64,000 nucleotides of DNA from Myoxocephalus aenaeus (GCA_038501785.1 JBAMJR010000047.1:4167001-4231000), one strand, 5' to 3'; counted from the first letter of the stretch, positions 1-14,828 are shown. Notes: generated by a model not told the origin, from the letters alone. Made by a program: numbers and translations.

Positions 1-872
1 AAATAAATAAATACAAACAAATCGACGAGCTGCCCTCAAAAACAATTTATTCGTTTGGCACGACGACTTCTTTTAATGTGCGGAGCGCTGATGATGATTT
101 GCTTTCTGGGAGGGTTGTTTTCTTTACGGCCGACACCGGCGGGGAGCGATGCAGACGAAGGCCGCCCTGCTGCTTCCACTCATCGCTCAATCAAACACCA
201 GCCAGCAACAAAATTAATCATGTATTGCTTCCTTTGGGGAAACAAGCGGAGGCGCTTTTTGAGGTGCTGTATTTCAGTCGGGATGAGGACTCTTGCTTAT
301 TGACCCGTCGACTTTAACTCGACCCTTTCCAAGGCCACGTCCAATCAAAATCCACGGTTTCCCAAACTAAACCGAAATCTATATGCGGCAGTGTTTTTGT
401 GTCGCTGCCTTTTGGGTGAACCGGCCCTTTAATATGTCCCCTGTTGTTGCAGAACAGCTTTGCTTATTGTGCTACTGAAGAAGCTGGATGCAGACATCAC
501 ATCCCAGCATCAATAATCATCATTATTATTATTATCATTATTATTATTGTGAATAACTACAACAGGGGAGGAGTCTTGGGGGAAAGCTTTTTTTAATATG
601 TATATATTTTTCAAAAACACGCAGTCCTTCAAACACCAACGTGCTCTTGTGGAGCCCCGGCATGAAGAATAAGAAGAAAAAACAACACCTTGAATGGCTC
701 GCAGTGTGTTTACTTAAAGCTTTCTCTGCGTCCCTCCTGACTGCCATTAGTATTCTAGGAAACAAATCGCCTTATTTTTCCTTTCTGCGTCTGTGGGGGG
801 ATATTGATATGGACCTGGGGAGCCTGCATGTCAACTACTGCTGAATAATTGTGACCCCTTTGTCTCATTTCC

Positions 873-875
<3 letters not shown>

Positions 876-913
<38 letters not shown>
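876..913. repeat. (CA)n microsatellite
   Basis: Uninterrupted CA repeat, about 19 units. Shorter tracts of the same kind follow at 1016-1040 (TG) and 1220-1249 (CA). Confidence 0.95.
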
Positions 914-915
<2 letters not shown>

Positions 916-1215
916 GCCAAAACACAAACAGCTGAACCCTTCATATCGTCATGTTATGATCTTGTGTAAATCATGATGCGGCGCGTGTATCCAACATGAC
1001 CGGACTGGCTGGGGAGTGTGTGTGTGTGTGTGTGTGTGTGCAGACCCAACGCGATTATCGTGACATACGTGAAAGCCACATACAATAACACGCGTGACGA
1101 GAGATAAACACTGCGTCTCTGTGGCTTCACACCGCCTCGAGCACTGGTGTTGTAAAACGGTAGAATTCACGTGGCCCACGGCAGACAAACGCACACTTGT
1201 TTCATGGAAAGGCGA

Positions 1216-1249
<34 letters not shown>

Positions 1250-1390
1250 CATAATATGTTGACAAATTATAATGCCGCTTCGTTGTGATTTACATCTTTT
1301 TCTATTCTTTGACCGAGCAGATTAAATCACACAGTGTGGGGGACTTTGCTTCCTCTCAATCAGAGCGATAACACAAGACGGAGTTTGGGG

Positions 1391-1393
<3 letters not shown>

Positions 1394-1487
<94 letters not shown>
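1394..1487. repeat. (TG)n microsatellite, about 94 bp
   Basis: Pure TG repeat with one GG step near 1425, followed by a G7 run. Confidence 0.97.
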
Positions 1488-1489
<2 letters not shown>

Positions 1490-2210
1490 GGGGGGGGCGG
1501 GGGTCATGGGAGTTGTTGTATTCACTTCCATTGTCGTCGTCGCCGCAGTCGGGATTCCTTCAGTATTCTGGAGGAAGTGAATACCTTTAAATGACTTTCC
1601 GGAACTGAGAGTAAGCTGGATGCAGGCAGTACGTGTAAGGTGAGAGTCATCGTCATTAACCAACGTCTAGAAAAAAAACATAAAAAAAAAAAAAAAGGGT
1701 CTATTCCCGCTGGGGCCACAGCTGCGACTCTATACCTTCAGAACTCTGAAGGGACGGATTGTAAACTATTATGTTCAAGATAAAGTAGTCCCCGGTTGAT
1801 ACTGTGATATTGCTCCAGATGTTCGACTAATTCTTCGGGGGACACTCTCCCAGCAGCTCCACGGCCACCGAGCACTCCGCCGTGTGGTTGGAAAGGCTGG
1901 GAAGTGGACATCGTGAAGCAAAAGTGCTTCATGATGTCAGGATTGTTTCACTGCGGTCGATGAATGGACACATTGTTGTTGAGGACATTGCTTTCAATCA
2001 GATGCAGAGCTTTTTATTATGGTTTTTTTTTTTTATAGCGGGGATGTGAACTGAGCCCAGCTGCTGCAAACAGTGGACGGTGTTTACATGTTGCAACTCA
2101 CAGCCGGAACACTTGAGTGTCTTTAATAATTAATGCACTTGCTCAGAATTAATTAGCTAAATGCGACGCGTCCCGTATAAGACACACTGTGGGGGATGCA
2201 TGTTCAACAT

Positions 2211-2211
<1 letters not shown>

Positions 2212-2263
<52 letters not shown>
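2212..2263. repeat. (CA)n microsatellite
   Basis: About 26 CA units. Others nearby are at 2444-2471, 2565-2613 (TG with CG steps) and 2808-2841. Confidence 0.95.
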
Positions 2264-2267
<4 letters not shown>

Positions 2268-2804
2268 ATCACGCACGGCGTAATGCCATTATAGAAAAAA
2301 AAAATACACACAAACGGTTTATATGTGGAAACAATCAGACACACACTTCTCTCACAGTGAGGATGAACAGTGCCACCTTGCTTTAGTGGATCACCACTGC
2401 ATGCTGGTACCAGTACAGCCTCTGGTCTTTACATAAGCATCAGCACACACACGCACACACACACACACACCACTCACAAACAAACATACACACTTCCCTA
2501 TTTCATCTGCTGGTACTAATCAACCCATTTTTCTTCTCCTCTCTCATCGCTGTCTAGCACTGCTCTGTGTGTGTGTGTGCGTGTGTGTGCGTGTGCGTGC
2601 GTGCGTGCGTGTGTCCAGTCTATTGAGATGCTCTGCTTTTGTGCTGTTGTCATTTATCTTACGACTCCCCCAACTCCCCCTCCCTTCCTCTCTCTCCCCC
2701 GTTTTCTCCCTCTTGCGCTGTTCTTCATTCTTTCTTTGAACGAGAGATGCATAATTCAGAAGCAGCGCGCGGCGTCCTGACAGCGAGTGCGGTAACCCAA
2801 TCAT

Positions 2805-2841
<37 letters not shown>

Positions 2842-3446
2842 TCTGACTTACACACACTTTCTTTACTAAAGTAAAGGTTTACAAAGACTGTTTTAGACAC
2901 CTGCTTTTTCAAGCGCTAAAATCAAAATCACAGGGCCTAAACCTCCCACTGTCTCGACTTCACTACCCGACGCTTCCTGAACGCTTAAACTGCACTCTAT
3001 GATGAACTGAACCGCGCACAAAGAGCGGATACTTTCTCCACACTGCGGCTCCCAAACATCGGGTGTTGTCGTTGTTGTTTTGTTTTCCCAAGCGGCTGAG
3101 GAGCGACTCGTGTGTGTGTACGAGTCAGACGAACAAAGAGCGGATCAGATGCGAGGAGAGTGGGCTTCTCCGTGGTTCGTGAAGCGTGATGAATATTGAC
3201 GACGCACAGGTAAAAAAGGGGGAAGGTGAAGCGCCTCGCCCTCAACGAGCGGGGAATCTTAGCGCTTGGTATCCACGGCGGCACGCGGGAAACGGCAATC
3301 GATTCGCAACAAGGCGCAGGGCGGTTATTTGCCTTTTAAAACATGAATAAAAACTAAATCGACGAGCAGTTGATTGTAATATTCTTCTGCTGTGTTTCTC
3401 CTTTTGTAATGCTAACCCATGTTCAAGGGCACATACTGTACACTAA

Positions 3447-3448
<2 letters not shown>

Positions 3449-3497
<49 letters not shown>
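3449..3497. repeat. (CA)n microsatellite
   Basis: About 24 CA units; a second tract follows at 3643-3669. Confidence 0.95.
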
Positions 3498-3498
<1 letters not shown>

Positions 3499-3642
3499 TC
3501 CAGGGCCAACAGAGGAATGTGTGGCCTGTGTTAGTTAAACAAGTAGAAAATTGGGTGCATTACCGGTGAGAGCAGGGCTAATCCTTCTCTTTCAGCCTGA
3601 ATCTATAGCACACTAGCAGATGTAGAGTATTACCTCTTAGGA

Positions 3643-3673
<31 letters not shown>

Positions 3674-5540
3674 CAAATGACTGCACATGCAAGATTAGAG
3701 CAGCAGCCGCAGAGACACACACACACGGCCTCCGACTCATGAACTGAAGCACACAAACGGATGCACAATCCAACTGGTCAGGTCTCTTTTAAACACCGCT
3801 TGAACTTCTGAACGTTTCCCTCTTCCCGAATGTACGGAAATGTACGTCTCTGACGCTTCCGGCGGCCCCGAACTAAACACCAACACACTGAGGCGAGCTG
3901 CTCAGTCTGTTGGTGCAGCGAGGGTCTAGAAGAAAATGTGGACTCAGATCTCTCAGAGCGTTCACAAAGCGGCAAACAAAACCAAACAAAAAAAGAAGCT
4001 GCACAAGGTCAGGGATCAGAAGTGAAACATTGACCTTCCTGACACTCCTTTTCGCACCAAGCGTGTTTATTCAACTCCCTGAAATATGTGCAAAGTCGAG
4101 AAAACATTTGCAATGCTAACTTTCAAATGGAAGTTGTATTATGTAGATAAGACCTTATAGCCACGTGTTTTTATATGAGGACTGGGATCAAGCTCGGGAT
4201 CCGAGGCGATATAATAGAAACTATATGTAACACATGTCCACATTGGATCCTGGTACTTCCCGGGAATTACCACAATCTAGTCGGTCTGTGAATTTTTTTG
4301 CATCCACTGAGTTTATTGGCTCATTTTTTTAGTTGTTCTCATACTGAAGATTATCATATGCAGGAATCTCTTCCAGGCATAGGGGCAGCTTACAATCCAG
4401 CTGTGTGTGAACTGCACTTATTCAACAAAATATTTGAGTGCAAATCCAGAATACATTTTTCCACCTTGAAGATTGTGATCTGTGATTAATTATAGACAGC
4501 TCAGGTTTGAAATGAAACTTTATTTATGCCGATAAATCACAGTTTTGGCACATGTTTGGGAGAAAAGAACAGTTTGCAGAGCTAGAAGCCGTTTTGTTCA
4601 GGCACACTGCCAAAAAGGTTTCGAGTTATCATTCCCTCTTTCTCCCCCTGTCTCACCCTCACATCGGTCGCATCAGCCACAGTGATGGAGCATGTGAGCA
4701 CCGGCCGCGCGCACACGCGTGAACACACACCAGCTGAGGCACTGCGGTGGCGGCTATGCGCGGTGAAAGGCCACATTATTATTTATGCACACTCATAAAG
4801 GGAGAGGGTAAACTCTTCATAAATCACACACAGCCGAGAGGCTGTGGGGAGAGGAGGAGGAGGAGGAGGAGGAGGAGGGTGAGGGATGTGGGTGACAGGG
4901 GAGCTCCAGGCGTCGTATTTCTCAGGCCGGCAACACAAATATCCAACCGGCTCGTTCGTGACTCCCGCAGCGCGAACACAGCGGCGGCGGTTACGCCGGT
5001 CCTGATCCGCCGTCCGTGGCACGCCGACGAGCTCCCTCGGCATGAGCGTGTATTAAAAAGCGTGCACATTCCAGCTCTCTTCCCCCAAAAGTCAGTCTAA
5101 TCATCAGCTTTCTTCTCCCTGTGGCCTTTGCAGGGCCAGCTGCTCCCTCCAACCTCCTCCTTCCTCCTCCTCCCTCATCCATCCATCCTCCCCTCCCTCC
5201 TGGGATCTGACAGAGAAATAGAAGGAGTGATTAACTCTGAGCTGCGAGGCTTTTGCCCTCTCACCTGTGGCTCTCTCCTCCACAGGCTGCCCCTCCTCCT
5301 CCCCCCTCCTCCTCCTCCTCCATTTGCCCTCCCTTGATATTAGACTTTCATACCATACGTCACCTCTTTCTCTCGCTTTCCTTTACGGAGGTTTGAAGTG
5401 ACCTTAAGGATGTTTTTCCGTATTATAATTTTTATTATCAATAATTTACCAGTTTTCCGCTGTATCCACGATGACCAAAAAGCTTTGATAGACTTTTTCT
5501 TCTTTAGGGGTAAACATTCTGTTTTCCTCCACAACTGAGC

Positions 5541-5980
<440 letters not shown>

Positions 5981-7118
5981 GAACGATACATTACTGACAC
6001 GCGGTACTTGCCGTTGCCATGGAGAGCCAACATCACTCACAGCCCGAAGGTGTTTGCGAGAAGAGAGCGAAGAAAAAAAAAAAAAGCCGGAGATTTTTCC
6101 TGCGTGTTCCTTCCAACACGCCTTATTAGATAGTTATTGACTCAACATCAAAGCCCGGAGTAGAAAAGTGGGATTCGTGCGGCGGCTCATGTCTGCGAGC
6201 CGCAAAAAGTACAAACCGGCACCTGACAGCAGCATCCATCAGCCTGAGAAGGTGACGAGGCTGGAGCTCCGACTGCTCGCTCAGCTCGCCGGTAACATCA
6301 GATGAGGGCAGTTTGATCTCGATATAATATTAATAACAGTGCATATGAGCGTCATTCGGAATTTAATCATCATGGAGTTTCTGTCGTCTTCTCATCTTCT
6401 CGAGCCGGGTTCTCATCAGGTTTACGCCGCCCGAATAGCTTTTACTCCGGATACAAATCAGAACAACGCAAAACAACATCACGAGATGTCAATTAAAGCT
6501 GCAATACCTCATCTATTGTCATACGAGTGACCCTTTTCATTGCGAATGTAAAAATGTGAATTATAGCTTCAAACTAAATAAGAGTAAAGCATCACATTTG
6601 CTGATAGAGGCAAACTGTATGTATTCCTGGTACATATAATGAAGCCTTTCCTTAACACATTATATTTTTAACACATTATATTTTGGGGGTTTGGACTGCA
6701 GGGCGGACAAAAAATAATAATTTGAGACATGCGACGGGAATTTATAGTTTTATCTGTGAGACCAACTGCCTTTAATCATCCGATATCATCATCAATATCA
6801 TCATCATCATCATCATCGGCGAAGTTGAAAACTCCTCCTTCCCACAAGCCCCCCTCCCATGTCCAGTGTGGGCTGCCTAATAATTCAAGTGGCCCATTCA
6901 GACACATTACCGTCCACGAGGCTCCATTCATTAACCCAATCAGCTCGGCGACGGGGACCAGAAAAATAGACGGGAATAATAACAATAGCGGCTGCGACGC
7001 AGCAGACGCAGATGCGGCTTCAGCTGTGTAATTGCACCGGAAATCATTAAATACTCAAAACCTAAATGAGTTGGACTCAGTATCACCAGCATTTATCCTC
7101 TAGCTGCGGTGGCAGTGA

Positions 7119-7149
<31 letters not shown>

Positions 7150-7428
7150 AGTGTGACTGTCTGCTGATTTGAGTTATTAGCCGCTGGAGTGAGCGGAGAC
7201 TCGGCGAGCGGAGGGAAAACACACACGCAGATACACTCGTCTGGGCCAATGTCATCCAGGAAAACAGATGGCGTGAGACTGGTGAGGTCAGAGAGTAGAT
7301 TTGCTGTAAACAAGTTGATCTAGAATAGACCATTAGCCGGATGTGATTAGCTCCTCCGCTAATGCTGACGAAACTCACAAGCTGGAGTTTTCTTGATGTC
7401 GGGGTGCGTATAGATGCCTCTCGCACAT

Positions 7429-7502
7429 CCCCCCCCCCCCCCCCCCCCCCCCCCCACACCCCCCCCCCCCCCCCCCCCCCCCACACCCCCCCCCCCCCCC
7501 CC
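7429..7502. repeat. poly-C tract with CACA interruptions (G-quadruplex-prone on minus strand)
   Basis: About 74 bp are almost pure C, broken only by two cacac steps, followed by a short (CA)n. The complementary strand is one of the longest G runs possible in such a window, able to form stacked G-quadruplexes. True copy length is likely uncertain because homopolymers misassemble. Confidence 0.95.
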
Positions 7503-9550
7503 ACACACACACACAGCAGGCCAGGCGGGTCAGGGTTGCGGCCTGACCGTCTCACTCCATTAGGAGCTAACAGGTGGTGCGATGGCGACACGGAGTCCGT
7601 GTGATTAACAGGAGGAGGAACGGCAAAAGGACCAGATCTGAGGGGCGAGCGATGACCCCGCGTGGCCTCTGAGAGTCTCTCACACACCTACGCACGAGGA
7701 TGGGGGGGGAATAGAAACGGGGGGCCTTATCCAAAACTAAATCCCCGGCCTTTTGCTTCAGCGATCTGACAAATGACTTTGGAGAGGCGCCATCGTTCAA
7801 AGTCGAGAAAAAAAAGAAGAAAAAAAAGGTGGAGCGACGGATCGTCTGCAGAATTAAAATTCCAAAAGTGCAACTTTGAGAGAAAAACTTAAATGAAAAG
7901 CAGACGGGCACGGCGAGAGCTCCTTCTCCCTTAAGCCCTCCTCGAGGTCCCCGCGTCGTGATTACAATCAAACAAGGTTTGGTGAATGTGTGTGTGCGTT
8001 TTAATTGAATATAATCAGATGAAGAGCTGCCGTGGTGCTCAGATGGTGGGGGGGTTGAATCAAGGTCAAGGCTGATGAGATATGATGAAATCAGCTCAAG
8101 TGACCGAGTCCCGCCGGGCAAAACAGTCAACCGCTCCGGTCTGATCTGATCTGATCTGCACGCAACAGAGATAATCTGACTTCATTCAATATACTGGATG
8201 TTTACGGGGAGATTTGAATACATGAATGTATTAATTGACGTTCGAGAGAGAACGCATAATAAACACACGATAAGGACAAAGCAGCGGGAACTCCTCTCCC
8301 CTCCATCTAATTCAATATCTCGGCAACAAGTCTTTATGAAGGTCACGCTATTTATGAACAATGCAGGAAACAAACTTCCTCATGGCAGAGACTTTTTGGT
8401 TCAACGCGAACTTCAGGTCTAAAATAAGTCTAAATCCATCAGATTCAGGGAAGTCACGAAGTTTGTCCTGTAATTGTAATTTTTTTAAGAATGAATTGTC
8501 ATCAGACATCCGTCCTGGAAAATGGACAAACAATATTTATAAATGTGTCTTCATATAATGAGAATAACTGACTGAAAAGCCCCCCCCATCAAATCTCTGC
8601 ATGTCTGTAGCCTCTGGGCTTTGGCGGCGACCGTAAGAAATAAATGTTCTTTTTGCTAGAATAAAATAAAAAAAAAATAATCAATTAAGCAGACGACAGG
8701 AGGAACGTAATGAGCGGTTCGAGGTGAAATACGACTCATTTTACACACCGAGCATGTTCAGAGTCCACCGGCAGACTTCTAGTTAGTATTAAAATGTGCC
8801 AGACAGACACAAGGTGAGGACGTAAGGATCATGATTAGAATGATATTTTGGGAAATACATCTACCTCTCAGGGGGACAAAGTAAACAGCAGCATTTACCG
8901 AAATGACTGTGCACCACCGAGCTGGAACTTCCATTAGACGAGCACCGACTATGACCACCTTTAACACTGAACTTTCAATTGCCTTTAAACCGGTTCCTAT
9001 TCTTTTACTTCGCATTTAAAATGTCTTTATGACGTTTTCCCCCCCCCCCCCTTTCTCGTGGCCTCAGCGCGTCACGCAAAGCACTTTGAATCGCCTTTGT
9101 GTACGAAACGTCCTATAGAAATAAACTTGCCCTGCCGTGACATTTTCTAAATCAGCGCATTTGAACCTCGTGCTCCCGCTCATCACCGGCCATTCACACA
9201 GGGGGCCGCGGAGTTGCGGGGACTATTCGGGTGCCAATCAAACGGCGGCGGTGAATGGGGGGGGTTGAACGGAGGTGAGCGAGCGAGATGTCACCGAGGC
9301 GTCAAAAGGCTAATCAGCACGTCTGCGCCTCGCAATCACGCTCCCATTCACAGAACTTTTTTGCGCGTCCGAAGCGACGCCTTGTTGTCGCCCTGTCGGA
9401 GGGGCCGACGTCTGACATGATGATAAATGACTTCAGGCGAATCCTGCGACGTAACTGCTGGGAATCAAATCTGCAGCGGCATTGTGTAATCTGCACAAAC
9501 CCGGGTGACCATATATGGATGTGCAGAAAATTAAAAAAATGAACCTTAGT

Positions 9551-9607
9551 TTGAGAAATATGAACTAAATATGGAAGGGTTTGAGAAATATGAACTAAAT
9601 ATGGAAG
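9551..9607. repeat. 30-bp tandem duplication
   Basis: The unit ttgagaaatatgaactaaat plus atggaaggg occurs twice back to back with no mismatch in the first 27 bases, implying a recent duplication. Confidence 0.9.
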
Positions 9608-10081
9608 AAATTATTCAAAGAGGTGTCCTTTCCTCTGGATGGGATATAAAAGATGCTCGAGACCTACTTTACATATAGAACGCATTTCCGTGGGGGCCCC
9701 AACTCATTTTTCTTCTCGGCATCGCGTCCTCCACCGCGACGTGCCGGCAGGAGAGATGGATGATGGGAGATGGCTCCCGTGATCAAGCGGTTGACATTTC
9801 GGGAGGGAGATCAGCTGGGATACGCCACCCTGCGCCATTTACAGCGAGCCGAGACCGCACAGGAGGCTTGTGGACGCCTTGTAGGCGCACTGATTAAAAA
9901 AAAAAAAAAAGAGGGCTAATTAAAGTGAGATGGAGGAAATCATTCCCCGGGTTTTTTTTTTCTTCTATTAAATTTCCCATGAAATTAGATTTCTCGTTTG
10001 GCTGAATTGGGATGGAAGGTTGACTTTTTGTTATATGTTGTCCCCCCACCCCCTCATCGACAACACGGTCCGTGTGGAGCA

Positions 10082-10131
<50 letters not shown>
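10082..10131. repeat. (TG)n microsatellite
   Basis: About 25 uninterrupted TG units; a (CA)n tract lies at 10707-10734. Confidence 0.95.
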
Positions 10132-10134
<3 letters not shown>

Positions 10135-10706
10135 CGTTGAATGAGGAGTGACAGGCCACTTATGAGGAGACGTTATGCTCCCTGAGCTTAATCCCCGTTC
10201 TGGAGGAGATCGGCCGTGACAAGAGGGGACACTCACACATGTTTGACATTCAGATTCCCGCTGTACGTCGAGGAACGACGTGAAGATGGCCTCCTAATCC
10301 GACGCCGTCTCGATGGCGGCTCATTCGCGCCACAACATCTCTCCGACGGACACAGAAAGCGGCAGCCACGTAAATGGTAAACATATACAGGAGAGCCTGC
10401 CGAATTCAAAACTGGGTTATTAATGGCACGCTGGCATTGGACAGGCTAGCCTGCCTGGCAGCTCCCGTGTGCCGCCGAGACTTATGGGAGTAATGGCCGC
10501 GGCGTGTGTGTGTATGTATGAAAGAACACACACTGACGGAGGATGAAGCAGGTTAACTAGCCTCTGAGCTACAGCCATTTGACTTCGCAGCGTGACAAAA
10601 GAGGAAGAGATCGAAAAAAGCCGTTATATCCTCCCGCTTCTACGAACCATTAACAAAGTGGTGGAGTATCTGACAGGTCAATGCCTCCAACTGTCTTCTG
10701 AGCGCT

Positions 10707-10740
<34 letters not shown>

Positions 10741-13078
10741 GGTCAAAGTCGAGAGCGCTTCATAGTATAATTGACTGATCTGTGACCTGCTCTCTTCATA
10801 CTGTGGTCTTTTGTGTCTGCGAGTGTGTACTGTGTGTATACGCGGTCACACCTCAGCCAACAGCCTGTGGTCTTCCTCGCATTCATCAGATTGATATTAA
10901 TATTCATGAGGAGGCTGGTGGCCGTTGTGTCTCGAGATGGTGGTGGTGGGGGTGCTAATGAACAGAGTGTGTGTATGTGTGTGTGCGTGTTCGCAGATGT
11001 AATCAAATCACAGCCGCCCCCTCATCTCCGCCCTCATCAACCACCAGTGGTGCTCCTTCCGTGGACGATAATGCTAACATGCTACGCCCCGCGCCTGCCT
11101 GCGGTTCGGCGCGGGGCGGCGGAGACAGCAGACGTGTGTGTGTGTGACAGTGTGTGTGTGTTGAGTAATGGTCGGGGGCTGGCCCAGATGAAGAGGTCTG
11201 GACTCGCGGGCTAAGCTAACCACTAGGCGTACAAATAGCGTACCATTATCTCTCATTAGCATCCGCGGCTAACACAGGGCCCCCGCTGGGCGGTGGAGGG
11301 CCCTCACAATGGGACCACTCCTGTATGATTGATGGGGAAACAGCGTCGGCCACAATAACAGAACAAAAAAAAACTAAACGAAAAGAGAAAGGAAAGCAAA
11401 GCACTAAAGATAGAATCTGGCGGCGAGGTTATAAAAACGTAGACAAACAAAAGGGAGTCGGACTAATCAAGAACGCCAGGCACAGCTCATTAATCTGAGA
11501 GCCGACGCCGGTTGGAAGCCCGGAGATAAGCCGGATGACTGGCGCGTTACGAGGATCACGTGCGCCCGCTCGTCCTAGTCGGCGTGCTATCTTTTTCATC
11601 AGCGGGCGAAAAAACAAAAGGATGAAATGAGGAGCGAGATGAAAGCCGGAGGGAGGAAGGGAGGAGGGGAGGCGTCTGGAGAATTGGGTGAAAGCCGAGA
11701 GAGTAAAAGAAACAAAAAAGGTAAATTAGACAGTTCCTGCGCAGGTTGGAGGGAAGCGTTTGCTCAGCAGAGCTCCTAATCACAAAGAGCACCGCAGCAC
11801 GAGTCGACTTGTTAGTGAGGGAATCTGATCAAATGATAGAGCGGGATGTGATCTGTGACACTTCATCATCATCATCATCATCACCACTCCGACGAGAAAG
11901 TAGGTTTTAGGTCGGGGGAGGGGGGGGGGAGAAAGAGAGAAAATCCACGCCAGACTCATCCTCTTATGCACAAATAAAACAGATCTTATGATTATAATCC
12001 CATCATGCCGGGGAAATGAAGCTTCTGTTCTCTGTGATTGCAAAAAAACAACTTCCCCACAGTTGAAGATCCCCACCAAGTTTACACATCTATTATTTAG
12101 CTTTGTCCCCCTTTCTTGCCCCCCCCGTCAAAAGAGTATTTTGCCAAACTCGCAGTCCTACATGCATAAACATGCTTTTGCATGCGCTCTATTGTTACCA
12201 CAGCTTAAAACACCATTGTTACCCCGCGCGGTACAGGGTCGGCAGAATATTCCATTTCCATTTCATTTGGCCTTCTTGCTGACTAAGTGTTGATAATTCA
12301 TCTTCCTTCTGGGCCTGGGGCTTATGAATATGGATTTCGGGCAGTTTATTAGCACATCTTGGGAATGCATTTATGGGGAAATTAGCGAGAGGAATAAAAA
12401 TGTGCTCTTCATAGGAATCGGGGCCGCCGTCTGTGCCCGAGTGTGAATGGAGCGCAGTTAACTCCCAGCCCGGCTCTAATCCCTGAACGTTTTCAGGGGG
12501 GGGGGGGATTTCTCGTTTCTTGATTTGTTTTAAAACCTGAAATTGATGTCCTTTCATCCGCCTCGGTGAAAATTAACATGACCGCTAAAAAGCACACGGC
12601 GACGTCACCACTCCTACTCTGGCGTTCAGAAAAACCAGAGGGAAGAGGAGGACAAAAAGAAGTTCATGCATGTAGTTCGATGCAATCAAACCAGAGTTGA
12701 TGTTTCTTTCTTCTTCTTTTTATTTATTTTTGCAGCATACAACAAACAATGTTGTCACATTTGGTATGGAGTCGTGTTAAGACTCCTAACGAGCAGTGAC
12801 AAGCTAACCACGGTTTGGATTTACAAAATACCCTGTTTGTTTGTCATCCTGCCATCCTGCCAGGCTGGAGACTATTGCGAAAGGAGTCAAAATAAATCCG
12901 CTAACAGACTCTAACGCGGCTGAGAACGACGGATTCTCGGTAAGAGCGATCAGAGGAACAGCGTGCCGTCCGGCCGCGGGACGCTGCTGTCTGTCAGACG
13001 TCAAGGCGGCGAAGTGTTGTGGATTCAAACGAGGATGGAGCCCCCAAATGCATAAACACAAGAGAGAAAGAACCTCAC

Positions 13079-13177
13079 CTTCTCCCTGTCTTCCACCAGC
13101 TCACACAGCAGGTCGTCCATGTCCATGATCCCATCCATGTACGTCAAGTGGTGGGTCTTCACTTCACTCTCCTCATA
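13079..13177 (-). CDS. pard3b: Par-3 family cell polarity protein, coding exon 2
   Basis: Minus-strand exon of 99 bp encoding 33 residues in one open frame, running from YEESEVKTHH through MDGIMDMDDLL to ELVEDREK. This matches the second half of the Par-3 N-terminal oligomerisation domain (CR1/NTD), whose family consensus reads roughly VKxHHLxYxDGGILDxDDxLxDVVEDKDK. The match is closer to PARD3B than to PARD3 (KxHHL and VEDxxK rather than VHRLEH). The acceptor is CAG just right of 13177 and the donor GTGAGG just left of 13079; both ends are phase 0 and join exactly to exon 1. The loop reads DGIMD where relatives have DGGILD, one residue shorter. The family protein is a scaffold of the apical Par-3/Par-6/aPKC complex at cell junctions; that role is family knowledge. 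Confidence 0.85.
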
Positions 13178-14825
13178 CTGGACACACACACAAAAATAGC
13201 ATCAGAGCACAACAACAGGAACATCATTATGTGTTTTTATTTATTTTGTATTTAACTGTACAATTAAAACTGAGAGAAGAAACAACCAGTGAGTCTGGTT
13301 CGGATGTCTTTAACTGGTAAAACTGGGATTAATTAGAATTAAGGCCATCGTAATGTCACAAAAAACACACACAGGCTGATTAGTTAAACTCTTAAGACTT
13401 TAACACTGTCCAGATGTGTCATTTACACACACACACACATTTTACAGAGCTATGTTTTGAAGATTCATTGTTTCAATATAAGATATGGTAAAAAAATAAA
13501 TAAGTCCACACTGCCATTGTGCTCCACTATGATTGTTTACAGCAGCAAATGTCAGTGAAAAAAAATAACCGCACACCCATCCAGACCCACCAGCAGCCTC
13601 CCTGTTCGTGCGGCAGGTACAGTTGCAGCAGATGACCTACATTGCACAACATCGAAGTACAGTATGTGCAGAGGAATGTGAAAATGAGGAGGGTGGGAGC
13701 GTTTTTTTTTGCCCCCTCAGTTTCGCCGCCCTGCAGGGAGCGGTGGTGAGCACATTACAGGGCGGAGGCGGCCCACGGAGCAGGAAGTACCCCGAGCCGG
13801 GCGCTCAATAAGGGAACCGGGGCTGAGCTGCAATCTGTGATCTGTTGTGCTGTCGACAGAGAAGTACGCAATCAATAGCATCTTCCCCTTTTTTGGGTGA
13901 GAGCGTGGGAAGAGTAAGCAGGCATTTTAAGATAAGACCAAAATGAAGCCCTAACAAAACACATGTCTTCTATTTCTTTCACCCCAACATTTCTATTAGA
14001 AGTCATTTCTCGACTAAGAAATCTTTGACGAGCCTTTATCGTTTCTAACAATGTGTGCAGTAGAAAATAGCCCATTAGGAAGTGCCCATACCAATAAGCA
14101 ATCTGTCCAGAGCGACACAAGACTACATTAGCAGCTAAATTACCAGCTTTGGGCAATAAGCCGGAGGAGGAGGCTGGAATGACTTTGGCTGAGACCCAGC
14201 GAGTGGCTTCTGCTGCATCGCCGCGTACCGTTGTGAATGGGCTCCTTCTTGCTCCGCTGCACCCGAATGTGAATTACGGGGTACAAAAAAAAAAAAACTA
14301 AAAGAGAGCGTTTCTGTCTTGCACAATGGGCCCAGACCATTCTCCTAAAAAAAAAAAATGGTCGGATGCCTTTCTTTGGGAGGTGCCCGTAACAGCCGGA
14401 GCTGCGAGAGAAAGAGCAGTGAGACAACTTGCATGCAAACACGGTGCAGTTTTTCCCCACAATGCAACGGCATGCATGCAAACGCAATGCTTTCTGTATT
14501 GGCTCTACTTATATTTGCTATTCCGAGGAAGGAGTCACCTGTTGTTTCAGCTGGAGATACAGGAAGAGATGGAGACAGCTTCAAACTAATTTTAGTAGAT
14601 TTGAATAGATCCATTATACCAGAATAGAATAGAATAAATGTGTTTATTGAGGGGGGGGGTGTTATATTCATGTTCACTATAGGGACATGTGAGATGGAGA
14701 CATCGAAACCGGTGGAGAACTGATGTAGTAAAGACATTTACACCTCGCCAGAAAAACCGGTCCGACCTGAACGACTGCCGGCCTTCTTCTGCCTCTAACC
14801 GACACTGTTCCCAGTGTGTGTGAGA

Positions 14826-14828
<3 letters not shown>

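Noticed and set aside
7100..7687. 195-codon minus-strand frame
   Set aside because: Its centre is poly-Gly from the C tract and Cys-Val from a TG repeat; the rest has no recognisable domain.
14140..14737. Minus-strand frames of 115 and 130 codons
   Set aside because: Intronic to the Par-3 gene, Phe-runs from poly-A tracts, no domain.
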